Of a stretch of DNA of 21,642 nt, positions 1 through 7,441 are shown piece by piece. The notes beneath the pieces were generated by a model, which did no database searches, had not been told where the DNA came from, and saw only the letters and a list, made by a program, of their open reading frames with translations. Within the stretch, counting starts at the first letter, position 1. Every line of letters starts with the position of its first letter. This DNA comes from an uncultured Clostridia bacterium. GTDB lineage: Bacteria; Bacillota; Clostridia; Oscillospirales; Ruminococcaceae. Both the position numbers and the translations under genes were made by a program. The DNA lies in the NCBI GenBank assembly GCA_947631585.1, contig CANRLY010000008.1, forward strand, positions 1 to 21,642. The letters run 5' to 3'.

Positions 1-718
1 TCAGCCCGTGTATAGTAACCGGGGCGGCTTTGCCCTCTTTTATGGGAACTGCGTCGCCGGTGTCAGGGTCGCAGACAGGGTGGCCAAGTCCGCCGAAAAT
101 ACCCGTCTCAGGCTGGAAGAAAGTGAGAGTCCCTATGCCGGCGGAGGAATCTCTTACCCACATTCCTGCCCGGTATGAACCGCTTGTCAACTCCGGAGTG
201 AGCTTTATGGTCATTTCCTCGCCGTCACGCCTTACCACAACGGGAACTGTTTCGCCGCCGGCGTCCCTTATCGCCTGTGCGACCTCACGGTTGGTGCCTA
301 CTTCTTCGCCGTCTATGGAAATTATCACGTCGCCCTGCCTGATACCGCATTTTTCAGCGGCGCAGCTGCCTTTCTGAAGATCCACTACCATTACTCCGTC
401 AGAAATGAGCTTTATGCCGAAAGCTTCTCCTCCCGGTGATAAAAGCGGAGCTTCCACCAGCTGCTCTGAAACGCTCTTTATGGGAAACACCCCGAAAAGC
501 CGCAGCTTTGCCGAATCAGACCCCATAGGACCTGAAACTTTTCCTGCGCTCCCCTCAGCCGAAGCGGTTATCAGGAATCTGGTGTTCAGCTCCAGCCGGG
601 AACGCCTGTCTACATAAAATCTGTCCGGCAGACTATAATAGTAACAGCATATCGCCGCCATTATAAAACATACAGCCGCTGCTAAAACAGCGGCAATTAT
701 CCTGAAAGTCGTTCTCAT
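1..718 (-). CDS. spoIVB: SpoIVB-type sporulation serine peptidase, N-terminal part (cut by window start)
   Basis: Read from the ATG whose complement lies at 716-718, the frame is open to the window edge (239 codons seen; the C-terminal part is missing). A membrane anchor lies at about residues 5-28. A PDZ domain follows at about 99-170, with the typical run GIRQGDVIISIDGEEV. The start of the S55 peptidase domain is marked by SSAGIGTLTFF and GGLGHPVCD. His213 in GLGHP matches the catalytic His of the family; the catalytic Ser would lie outside the window. In Bacillus the forespore SpoIVB is secreted into the space between forespore and mother cell, where it cleaves SpoIVFA and so triggers sigma-K activation. 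The start has AAAGGAAAGG upstream. Divergent from the next gene. The identification is secure from the PDZ plus GLGH arrangement; the exact role in this organism is inferred. Confidence 0.9.
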   Translation of the reverse strand, partial: MRTTFRIIAAVLAAAVCFIMAAICCYYYSLPDRFYVDRRSRLELNTRFLITASAEGSAGKVSGPMGSDSAKLRLFGVFPIKSVSEQLVEAPLLSPGGEAFGIKLISDGVMVVDLQKGSCAAEKCGIRQGDVIISIDGEEVGTNREVAQAIRDAGGETVPVVVRRDGEEMTIKLTPELTSGSYRAGMWVRDSSAGIGTLTFFQPETGIFGGLGHPVCDPDTGDAVPIKEGKAAPVTIHGL

Positions 719-906
719 TTTACCTTACCTTTCCTTTAAGATTTTTTTTCGCTTGCAAAAGTTATTGTCTGCAATGAATTTTTAAAAATCCCCTGCCGGA
801 GATAAGTATTATTTTCTTTGGCATTGCTGGTATTAGACCGCCGCCGCTTCCTTTACTGAAACTGCCAGCTTTGCCGGAAAAACATTTTCCATTGTCAAAA
901 AAAGAC

Positions 907-935
907 TTGAATTGAAGCTTGCTGTCGTGTATAAT
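907..935 (+). promoter_or_regulatory. sigma-A promoter for the membrane-protein gene at 978
   Basis: TTGAAT at 907-912, a 17-nt spacer and a perfect TATAAT at 930-935. The predicted RNA start is near 942, giving a leader of about 36 nt before the GTG at 978. Confidence 0.7.
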
Positions 936-977
936 TGAATCAGGCGGATTTTATGAGAAAATGAAAGGGCGTTTTTT

Positions 978-1613
978 GTGACAAATAAGGAAAGACTGAA
1001 AAAACAAAAGGAAAAACAGCTTGCCGCAGAGAAAAAAGCTGCGCAGCAGGAACAGCAGCTGAAAGATAATTTCCAGGAAAGCAAAGAAAGTAAAAAATAT
1101 AGAAAAAAAGGCAAAACAAGCGAACCGGTGTACTACCTTATACTTAAACTGGCAATGCTTGCGCCTTACGCATATTCGGTGGTGTTCTGGGGCGGAGTAC
1201 TGTCGGTGGCGCTGCTGGGCGGAATGATATATAAGTTCGAGTTCAGTCAGGCTTCGGAATATACCGCCGTGTGGATAATCAGCTCGGCGGCGGTGATGGC
1301 GGCGGCGCTGGTGTTTGAGTTTTTCAGAAAGTATATAGCCGGCGCAGTCCTGGCAGTGGGCGGAACTGCCGCTTACTTCCATGGAGTTGACCAGTTCATA
1401 AAGCCAATAACCGCACGTCTCAAGGAAGTGGCGGTAGCTCCCGAACTGCTGGAAATGGATAAAAAATGGATGTACAGATGCTATCCGGCGGCGGCTTTTG
1501 CAGTGATAGCCTGCCTGCTTCTGGCAATAAAACTCATAAGCGTTTTCATTAAACGCCGCAAAGAAAAGCTCGCCCACGATAACGCTCCGGTCAAGAGTAT
1601 CGTCAGCGACTGA
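978..1613 (+). CDS. unknown membrane protein with a charged N-terminal coil
   Basis: I do not recognise this 211-residue protein. Residues 1-50 are extremely Lys/Glu/Gln-rich and likely form a cytoplasmic coiled coil. Hydrophobic stretches at about 52-86, 96-115, 119-137 and 171-192 predict four or five membrane helices, and a basic tail (IKRRKEK) ends the protein. It begins with GTG, 8 nt after AAAGGG (964-969), and has its own sigma-A promoter. It is a single-gene unit: spoIVB is divergent and the next promoter begins 73 nt downstream. The charged coil-plus-membrane layout resembles the N-terminus of the DHHW protein at 3503, but I see no sequence homology. It is a real gene by codon use and signals; the function is unknown. 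Confidence 0.8.
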   Translation: MTNKERLKKQKEKQLAAEKKAAQQEQQLKDNFQESKESKKYRKKGKTSEPVYYLILKLAMLAPYAYSVVFWGGVLSVALLGGMIYKFEFSQASEYTAVWIISSAAVMAAALVFEFFRKYIAGAVLAVGGTAAYFHGVDQFIKPITARLKEVAVAPELLEMDKKWMYRCYPAAAFAVIACLLLAIKLISVFIKRRKEKLAHDNAPVKSIVSD

Positions 1614-1685
1614 ACATTGTGAAAATCGTACAGTTTTTTATCCGCTTCAAACCAAAATTTCTATTGTCGAAATCTTTAGAATCGG

Positions 1686-1714
1686 TTGACTTAATATAAA
1701 ATAAAATGTATAAT
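1686..1714 (+). promoter_or_regulatory. sigma-A promoter of the acylation operon
   Basis: TTGACT at 1686-1691, a 17-nt spacer and TATAAT at 1709-1714. This is the only convincing promoter between the gene ending at 1613 and the GTG at 2047, so it probably drives the four-gene operon. The RNA would start near 1721. Confidence 0.75.
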
Positions 1715-1720
1715 TAATTC

Positions 1721-2046
1721 AGATATGATCGTATCATGCGCTTTTGTCTGCCGACCCTCCGGGAAAGCCGCCAGAAGCTTGCTGATATGTAATATAATGG
1801 AACAACAAAACGCTCTGCCGGGGAGGCGGTCATTAAAAGAGAAAGCATCTGCCAGCCGGTTCGGGGATCTAGATACATACATAGAAAAAACAGATCCTGT
1901 CTGCGGCTGCGGAGAATATATATTTGCAGATAGAAAAATACTCGTTACCTTTTTGCCGTTTAAGGGGAAAATTTCCGCTCAGAAAATAAATATGCGGATC
2001 AAACGGCAGGACGACAACAAAATGAAGTTAGAAGGAGAATCATAAA
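1721..2046 (+). other. long unexplained 5' leader of the acylation operon
   Basis: About 325 nt separate the predicted RNA start from the MBOAT start codon. A short dyad ATGAT/ATCAT (1725-1737) sits at the very 5' end. CCGCC (near 1768) can pair with GGCGG (near 1825), and GGATCT (near 1864) with AGATCC (near 1891). I could not match it to the consensus of any riboswitch class I know (c-di-GMP, c-di-AMP, TPP, cobalamin and others). A frame is open from 1725 to 2045 and stops one base before the GTG at 2047, but it has no ribosome site at its candidate starts and no recognisable family, so I do not call it a gene. The leader may be a structured regulatory RNA or may hide a leader peptide. Confidence 0.45.
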
Positions 2047-3468
2047 GTGGTATTTGCGGATCTGTTTTTTCTGTACTTCTTCTTGCCGATTTGCCTGATA
2101 ATGTACTTTATCTCCAAGAAAACGGCGTACAGAAATATTGTTCTGGTATTTTTTTCTTTGGTATTTTATGCGTGGGGAGAACCGCTGTGCGTGTTTTTGC
2201 TGGTGTTCAGTGCGGCGCTGGACTATACCTGCGGACGGATAATAGACAAGCACAGGGATAAGCTTCCGGCAAAACTCGCTCTTGCGGCGTCGCTCATAAT
2301 AAATCTGGGTTTGCTGGGATATTTCAAATACAGCGGCTTTATAGTTGAAAATATAAACGCTCTGCTGCATACTTCCATTCCGATCCCGAAAACTGCGTTT
2401 CCCATCGGTATAAGCTTCTATACGTTCCAGACTATATCTTACACTATCGACTGCTATTGGGGAAACGTAAAGGTACAGAAGAACTTCGGAAAATATCTGA
2501 TGTACCTGTCGCTGTTTCCGCAGCTGGTAGCAGGACCTATAGTAAGGTATTCTGTGGTGGAAAACGAGATAGATAACCGGAAAACTACACTGGAGGATCT
2601 GAGCGCAGGATTTTCAAGGATAATACTGGGTCTGTCAAAAAAGGTGATAGTTGCAAATAATCTCTCCACCGTGGTGGAAGCCCTTTGCGGTACGGCTGAG
2701 AACGGCTACGCTATAATGTCGGGTCAGTCTGTGGCAGGAAGCTGGCTGGGTGTTATCTCAGTGGCTTTGTGGTACTATTTCGACTTCTCAGGCTATTCGG
2801 ATATCGCTATCGGTCTGGGACGCATCTTCGGGTTCAAGTTCAATGAGAACTTCAACTACCCGTTCATCTGCCGGAGCATTACGGAGTTCTGGCAAAGATG
2901 GCATATCTCCCTGGGAAGCTTCTTCAGGGACTACCTGTTCTACCTGCCTATATTCGGCAAGAGGAGACAGTATGTGAACCTGTTCCTGGTGTGGTTCTGC
3001 ACCGGACTGTGGCATGGCGCAAGCTGGAACTTTATCCTCTGGGGACTCTACTACGGACTGTTCATACTCATAGAACAGAAGATAGGCAAAAAACGTATGA
3101 AGAAACTGCCGGCGGCCATAGCGCACCTGTATACTAAGATAGTGATAGTGGTGGGCTTCGGTATCTTCTACTTTGAGAATATGGGCGCATTGGGAAGATT
3201 CTTCAAAGCGCTGGTGGGAGCAAACGGCGGCGGATTTATCGACTCGAAAACAAAACTGCTGTTCATGAACAATATCTGGCTGATACTTGCGGCGGTGGTG
3301 CTTTCAACGCCGGTAATAAAGAAACTCAAGGAAGTTATGAACAGAAAACAGGGAACTTACATACTGGCAAACTCAATGGGCGTTATCCTCAATGTTGCGC
3401 TGCTGCTGATAAGCAGCCTGCTGCTGGTGGATACGACAAACAACGTTTTCCTGTATTGGAGATTCTGA
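2047..3468 (+). CDS. MBOAT-family O-acyltransferase (DltB/AlgI/PatB-like)
   Basis: A multi-pass membrane protein of 473 residues, the usual size for AlgI-like members. MBOAT hallmarks are clear: the early FYAWGEP stretch, FQTISYTIDCYWG, FPQLVAGPIVRY, then FDFSGYSDIAIGLGRIFGF, WQRWHISLGSFFRDYLF with His286, and TGLWHGASWNFILWG with His323, the position of the family's essential histidine. Such proteins pass an acyl group through the membrane onto an extracytoplasmic sugar or teichoic acid. The start is GTG, 8 nt after GAAGGAGA (2031-2038). First gene of an operon with a DHHW protein (34-nt gap), an FkbH-like enzyme and an ACP. I infer that it takes acyl groups from that ACP, as DltB does from DltC. 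The substrate is not visible from sequence. Confidence 0.93.
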   Translation: MVFADLFFLYFFLPICLIMYFISKKTAYRNIVLVFFSLVFYAWGEPLCVFLLVFSAALDYTCGRIIDKHRDKLPAKLALAASLIINLGLLGYFKYSGFIVENINALLHTSIPIPKTAFPIGISFYTFQTISYTIDCYWGNVKVQKNFGKYLMYLSLFPQLVAGPIVRYSVVENEIDNRKTTLEDLSAGFSRIILGLSKKVIVANNLSTVVEALCGTAENGYAIMSGQSVAGSWLGVISVALWYYFDFSGYSDIAIGLGRIFGFKFNENFNYPFICRSITEFWQRWHISLGSFFRDYLFYLPIFGKRRQYVNLFLVWFCTGLWHGASWNFILWGLYYGLFILIEQKIGKKRMKKLPAAIAHLYTKIVIVVGFGIFYFENMGALGRFFKALVGANGGGFIDSKTKLLFMNNIWLILAAVVLSTPVIKKLKEVMNRKQGTYILANSMGVILNVALLLISSLLLVDTTNNVFLYWRF

Positions 3469-3502
3469 TCGGTAAGACCTTAGCTCGGAGGATAATGCAG
3501 AT

Positions 3503-5161
3503 ATGAAAGATATAAACAACAAAACGAATCCCTCCCATAAGGAAGTGGAGGTAAAGTCCATCAGGGTCATTCAGGAGGAATCACTGGGGAAATCTAATTT
3601 TCCCGACCTTAATGGAAAACAAAAAGAGGAGATAAGCATAAATATCTCCAAAAAACAGATAAAGAAAATGGATTCTGAGCGGAAGGCTCAGGAAAAAAAG
3701 GAAAAGGAAATACTCAGACAGAAAAAACAGCAGACCCGTAAGGCGGCAGTGGCTAAAAAAGCTCCTAAAACTAAAAACGGAACTGCGGACTATAGTACGG
3801 AGTTTTGCCTGATAAATGCTGGAGTTGTAATTATAGTCGCCGCAGCTATAGCTTTCAGCCTGATATTCCTGGAAAGATCAAAGGGTACTTCCCAGTCGGA
3901 AAACAGAGAGCTTTATGAAATGCCAAAGTTCTCTTTTGCCAGCTACTTCAAAGGGGAATTTACCGACGGGGTGACTAAGTATTTCACCGATACCGTGCCG
4001 AATAGGGAAAAGCTCAAGGAGCTGACTAAGAAGTTCGGCTCGCTGCTGGGCGTTTCTCCCGGCGATGTTTCCTACTCTGGAAATATCCAGAGCAGCGCAA
4101 AGACGGAAGAAAAATTCACCGGAACTCTTAACGAAAGTAAAGTAACTATCTTTACCGGAACAAGACCGACTTCCACCGAAACAAAGCCCGATGATGATAA
4201 AACTCAGTCTGAGGCGACTACCACCACCAAGGCTAAACCTCCCGTTTCAAAACCCCCTGCCGGCAACGATACCATCGAAAACGGTATCCTGGTGGTTGGC
4301 AAGGGAACTAAAAACGTCAGGGCTATGGAACTTTACGGCGGCGGATTCAAGGTTGGACAAAACTACGCCGAAGTCCTTAATAAGTATAAAAAAGACCTGG
4401 GCGAGTATGTGAACGTCTATAATATGTGCATACCTATGGCGGTGGCTTTCTACCTGCCGGAAGAGTTCGAGGATCAGAGCGCAAGCGTTATAGATAATAT
4501 CAATAACATTCGCTCTTATCTTAAAGACGTGGTGGACGTGGACGCTTATTCTGCGCTGGAAAAACATACCGACGAGTATATCTACTCCAGGACAGACCAC
4601 CATTGGCAGCCGCTGGGGGCTTACTATGCGGCTGAGGAATTTGCCAAGACCGCTCAGGTGGATTTTGCAGATCTTTCAACTTATGAAAAACTGGTGAAAG
4701 ACGAGTTCGTGGGAACGCTCTACGGACACAGCGGAGAGGCTGAACTTAACGACAATCCCGATAGTTTCACATATTATAAGCCAAGCAACGAGTATACTAC
4801 ATACTATTATAATACAGACTTTACCGGCAAGGAAAAAAGCACGCTGTTCTTTGACTTTGCTACCGGCATAAATACCTACTCGGTGTTCTTGGGAAAAGAT
4901 AATATCGTTACCGAAATAGATACCGATGTGAAAAACGGCAGAGTGCTGGTCATCTATAAAGACAGCTTCGGAAACGCTCTCGTGCCTTTCCTGGTGGGAT
5001 CTTTTGAGAAGATCTATGTGTGCGACTACAGATATGCGGAATTTAACGCAGTGGATTTCTGCAATAAGGTGGGCGCTACCGACCTGCTGTTTGCGACCTG
5101 TATGTTCACAAACACTTCTCAGAGCAAGGTGGATACTATAGAATATAACCGCACAAGATGA
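3503..5161 (+). CDS. DHHW-motif membrane-anchored protein, DltD/AlgJ/AlgX-like acyl-transfer partner
   Basis: 552 residues. Residues 1-103 are hydrophilic and strongly basic/coiled-coil-like, longer than the short N-terminus usual for this group. One membrane helix spans about 104-123 (INAGVVIIVAAAIAFSLIFL). Then comes an extracytoplasmic region with a Thr/Pro/Lys linker at about 218-255 (including TTTTK), and a SGNH-like domain. The family motif DHHW is at 365-368 (SRTDHHWQPLGAYYAA), and YKDSFGNALVPFL lies near the C-terminus. AlgJ/AlgX/DltD-type proteins work with MBOAT proteins in O-acylation, using a Ser/Asp/His centre. The ATG is preceded by CGGAGGA (3486-3492). Second gene of the operon; the role as partner of the MBOAT protein is inferred from family and position. 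Confidence 0.85.
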   Translation: MKDINNKTNPSHKEVEVKSIRVIQEESLGKSNFPDLNGKQKEEISINISKKQIKKMDSERKAQEKKEKEILRQKKQQTRKAAVAKKAPKTKNGTADYSTEFCLINAGVVIIVAAAIAFSLIFLERSKGTSQSENRELYEMPKFSFASYFKGEFTDGVTKYFTDTVPNREKLKELTKKFGSLLGVSPGDVSYSGNIQSSAKTEEKFTGTLNESKVTIFTGTRPTSTETKPDDDKTQSEATTTTKAKPPVSKPPAGNDTIENGILVVGKGTKNVRAMELYGGGFKVGQNYAEVLNKYKKDLGEYVNVYNMCIPMAVAFYLPEEFEDQSASVIDNINNIRSYLKDVVDVDAYSALEKHTDEYIYSRTDHHWQPLGAYYAAEEFAKTAQVDFADLSTYEKLVKDEFVGTLYGHSGEAELNDNPDSFTYYKPSNEYTTYYYNTDFTGKEKSTLFFDFATGINTYSVFLGKDNIVTEIDTDVKNGRVLVIYKDSFGNALVPFLVGSFEKIYVCDYRYAEFNAVDFCNKVGATDLLFATCMFTNTSQSKVDTIEYNRTR

Positions 5162-5197
5162 CCTTTTATCACAGCAAGAAGCAAGGAGGGGAGTCCG

Positions 5198-7006
5198 ATG
5201 AACAGTATAACTTATCCGCTGGATAGTTCTGCGCTGATAAAAAAGAGGAAAAAGATCAGACGGGAACTGCTCTCAGACGGAACGCCCAGACTGAAAAAGA
5301 AAATAGCGGTGCTGGGCGGCTCTACAACTTCAGATGTTGTCTCCATGCTGGATATCTTTCTTCTGGATAACGGTATACAGGCGCAGTTTTATGAGTCGGA
5401 ATACGCCAGGTACTGGCAGGACGCCGTTTTCTCAAACGATGAGCTGGACGGCTTCTCCCCCGACCTTATCTATATCCATACAACTACCCGAAATATCCTG
5501 GAAAGGGTCTCCCCGAAAATGACCGCCGAGGAGTGCGATATGGCGGTGGAAAGGGAATTTGACCGCTTCCGCCAGATGTGGGAAAAGATAGACGAAAGAT
5601 TCTCCTGTCCGGTGGTGCAGAATAACTTCGAGCTGCCGTCCTATAGGCTGATGGGCAACAGGGACGTCTGGGATAAGCGGGGAATGACTAATCTGGTCTG
5701 CCGGCTGAATATGATGTTTTCTGAATATGCCGCAGAACATGGGAATTTCTATATCAACGATATAAATTATATCTCCGCCGCCTATGGACTGGACAGGTGG
5801 TATTCGCCGTCGTATTGGTATATGTATAAGTACGCAATGTGCCTGGAGGCGATACCGGAGTTTGCATTTAACCTTGCGGCAATTATCCGCTCAGTGTTCG
5901 GAAAGAACAAAAAGGCGGTGGCGCTGGATCTGGATAACACCCTCTGGGGCGGAGTTGTCGGGGACGACGGCGTTGAAAACCTGGTTTTGGGGGAAGAGAC
6001 CCCTACAGGTCAGGCGTATCGGGAGTTCCAGGGCTACATAAAACAGCTTCGGGATATAGGCGTGATGCTTACCGTCTGCTCTAAAAACGATGAGGAAAAC
6101 GCCCTTGCTGGTTTGGCTCACCCGGACGGAGTTCTGAAAAAAGATGACTTTATCTGCATAAAGGCAAACTGGGAAAACAAGGACAGGAATATAGCTGAGA
6201 CCGCAGAGGAAATGAGCATACTGCCGGAATCATTCCTGTTTCTGGACGACAATCCGGCTGAAAGGGCAATAGTCAAGGGAAGTATTCCGGGAGCGGCTGT
6301 GCCTGAAATGGACGAAGTGGAAAATTATATCAGGATAGTTGACAGGAACGCCTGCTTTGAAGTGACGGGATTTTCTGAGGACGACCTGAAACGAAACGAA
6401 ATGTACGCCGCCAACGTCAAAAGAGGTCAGGCGATGAAAAGCTTCGGGGACTACGGTGAGTACCTGCTCAGTCTGGAAATGGAAGCGGAAATAACCGACT
6501 TCCTGCCGGTTTATATCCAGAGGATAACTCAGCTTACCAATAAGTCCAACCAGTTCAACCTTACTACCAGACGTTATACCCAGCCGGAAATAGAAAAAAC
6601 AGCCGCAGACGAGAACTGTATCCGCCTGTGCGGTCGGCTGAGAGATAAGTTCGGGGACAACGGCGTGGTCTCTGTGGTGATAGGAAGAAAGACCGACCCT
6701 GAAACGCTGGATATCGAACTCTGGCTGATGAGCTGTCGGGTGCTGAAAAGGGATATGGAACTTGCTATGCTCGATGAGCTTGCGGAACAGGCTGTCCGGG
6801 CAGGAGTAAAACGGCTTCGTGGGTACTATTATAAGACCGCAAAGAATAAAATGGTCAGCAGGCTTTATGAGAGCTTCGGGTTCAGCCTTGTTTCTCAGAA
6901 CGGGGAAGATACCGTGTGGGAACTCTGGCTGGAGGGCTATAAAAACAAAAACGGGGTCATCGCCGTGAACGGCAAACCCCTGCAACGAAAGGACGGTCAA
7001 TTATGA
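5198..7006 (+). CDS. FkbH-like HAD-IIIC / GNAT protein loading an acyl group onto ACP
   Basis: 602 residues with the complete FkbH plan. The N-terminal SGNH-like part begins KIAVLGGSTTSDVVSMLDIF. The HAD domain carries ALDLDNTLWGGVVGDDG, with Asp244 and Asp246 as the phosphatase-type aspartates, then VCSKNDEENA and FLFLDDNPAERAIV. QLTNKSNQFNLTTRRY at about 444-459 leads to a C-terminal GNAT-like domain with MSCRVLKRDMELAML. Characterised relatives in polyketide pathways take D-1,3-bisphosphoglycerate, dephosphorylate it and leave a glyceryl thioester on an ACP. Here no polyketide or peptide synthetase is seen; instead the gene overlaps an ACP gene by 4 nt (ATGA) and follows an MBOAT/DHHW pair. 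I infer that it replaces DltA as the activating enzyme. AAGGAGGGG (5183-5191) precedes the ATG. Glyceryl as the donor is an inference; another three-carbon acyl group is possible. Confidence 0.92.
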   Translation: MNSITYPLDSSALIKKRKKIRRELLSDGTPRLKKKIAVLGGSTTSDVVSMLDIFLLDNGIQAQFYESEYARYWQDAVFSNDELDGFSPDLIYIHTTTRNILERVSPKMTAEECDMAVEREFDRFRQMWEKIDERFSCPVVQNNFELPSYRLMGNRDVWDKRGMTNLVCRLNMMFSEYAAEHGNFYINDINYISAAYGLDRWYSPSYWYMYKYAMCLEAIPEFAFNLAAIIRSVFGKNKKAVALDLDNTLWGGVVGDDGVENLVLGEETPTGQAYREFQGYIKQLRDIGVMLTVCSKNDEENALAGLAHPDGVLKKDDFICIKANWENKDRNIAETAEEMSILPESFLFLDDNPAERAIVKGSIPGAAVPEMDEVENYIRIVDRNACFEVTGFSEDDLKRNEMYAANVKRGQAMKSFGDYGEYLLSLEMEAEITDFLPVYIQRITQLTNKSNQFNLTTRRYTQPEIEKTAADENCIRLCGRLRDKFGDNGVVSVVIGRKTDPETLDIELWLMSCRVLKRDMELAMLDELAEQAVRAGVKRLRGYYYKTAKNKMVSRLYESFGFSLVSQNGEDTVWELWLEGYKNKNGVIAVNGKPLQRKDGQL

Positions 7007-7242
7007 CAAAAGATGAGATCTATGAGAGACTGACGGCAGTTTTCAGGGACGTTTTTGACGATGAAACGCTGACTATCGGGGACTCTACCACCGCCGACGA
7101 TATCGAGGACTGGGACAGCATAGAGCATATCACGCTTATCGGTGCAGTGGAGGACGAGTTCGGGATAAGATTCAGAATGGGGGAAGTCTCCGGAATGAAA
7201 AATGTGGGCGAAATGGTCAGGATAATAATGGAAAGAGCCTAG
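7003..7242 (+). CDS. acyl carrier protein of the FkbH operon
   Basis: 79 residues, normal for an ACP. The motif EDWDSIEHITLI places the phosphopantetheine-bearing serine at Ser39; the Trp before the DS and IEH after it are typical of the ACPs that partner FkbH enzymes rather than of fatty-acid ACPs (DSL-E). The ATG overlaps the FkbH stop as ATGA, so the two are translationally coupled. It is the DltC-like carrier in the inferred system: loaded by the FkbH protein and offering the acyl group to the MBOAT protein at the inner membrane face. Last gene of the operon. No hairpin/T-tract terminator follows, so some read-through into the surface-protein gene is possible. Confidence 0.93.
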   Translation: MTKDEIYERLTAVFRDVFDDETLTIGDSTTADDIEDWDSIEHITLIGAVEDEFGIRFRMGEVSGMKNVGEMVRIIMERA

Positions 7243-7441
7243 ACGAGCTTGCAGTCTTGCAGAAAAATGCGGAAAATGACGGTTTTTCAATGTATTAACC
7301 AATTGTTAATAAAAAATTTAAGCATAATTCACTTTTGTATGATATAAATATATTACTAATCTATAAATTCTGTGTTATCAATGCGGGATTTCAACAGCTA
7401 ATCGATCAAAAATAAACTATTACAAAATGGAGGGGAATAGT

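Noticed and set aside
30..617. Plus-strand open frames in the spoIVB region
   Set aside because: They are shadows; the complementary strand reads a PDZ plus SpoIVB peptidase with matching motifs.
740..790. Possible sigma-F/G promoter for spoIVB (minus strand GCAGACAATA)
   Set aside because: The -10-like part fits fairly well, but no acceptable -35 lies at a 15-nt spacing.
951..1577. Minus-strand frame opposite the unknown membrane protein
   Set aside because: The plus strand has a promoter, ribosome site and plausible membrane topology; the minus frame is Cys/Phe/His-rich and typical of an antisense shadow.
1725..2045. 106-codon frame in the operon leader
   Set aside because: No ribosome site at its ATG candidates and no recognisable family; its start lies within a few bases of the predicted RNA start. 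Treated as leader, with a leader peptide left open.
6230..7000. Minus-strand 256-codon frame inside the FkbH gene
   Set aside because: Antisense shadow of a conserved gene; no start signals or family.
7243..7426. Promoter for the surface-protein gene
   Set aside because: The AT-rich gap offers several weak -10-like boxes (e.g. TATGAT, TATTAC) but none with a good -35 at 16-18 nt, so no call was made.
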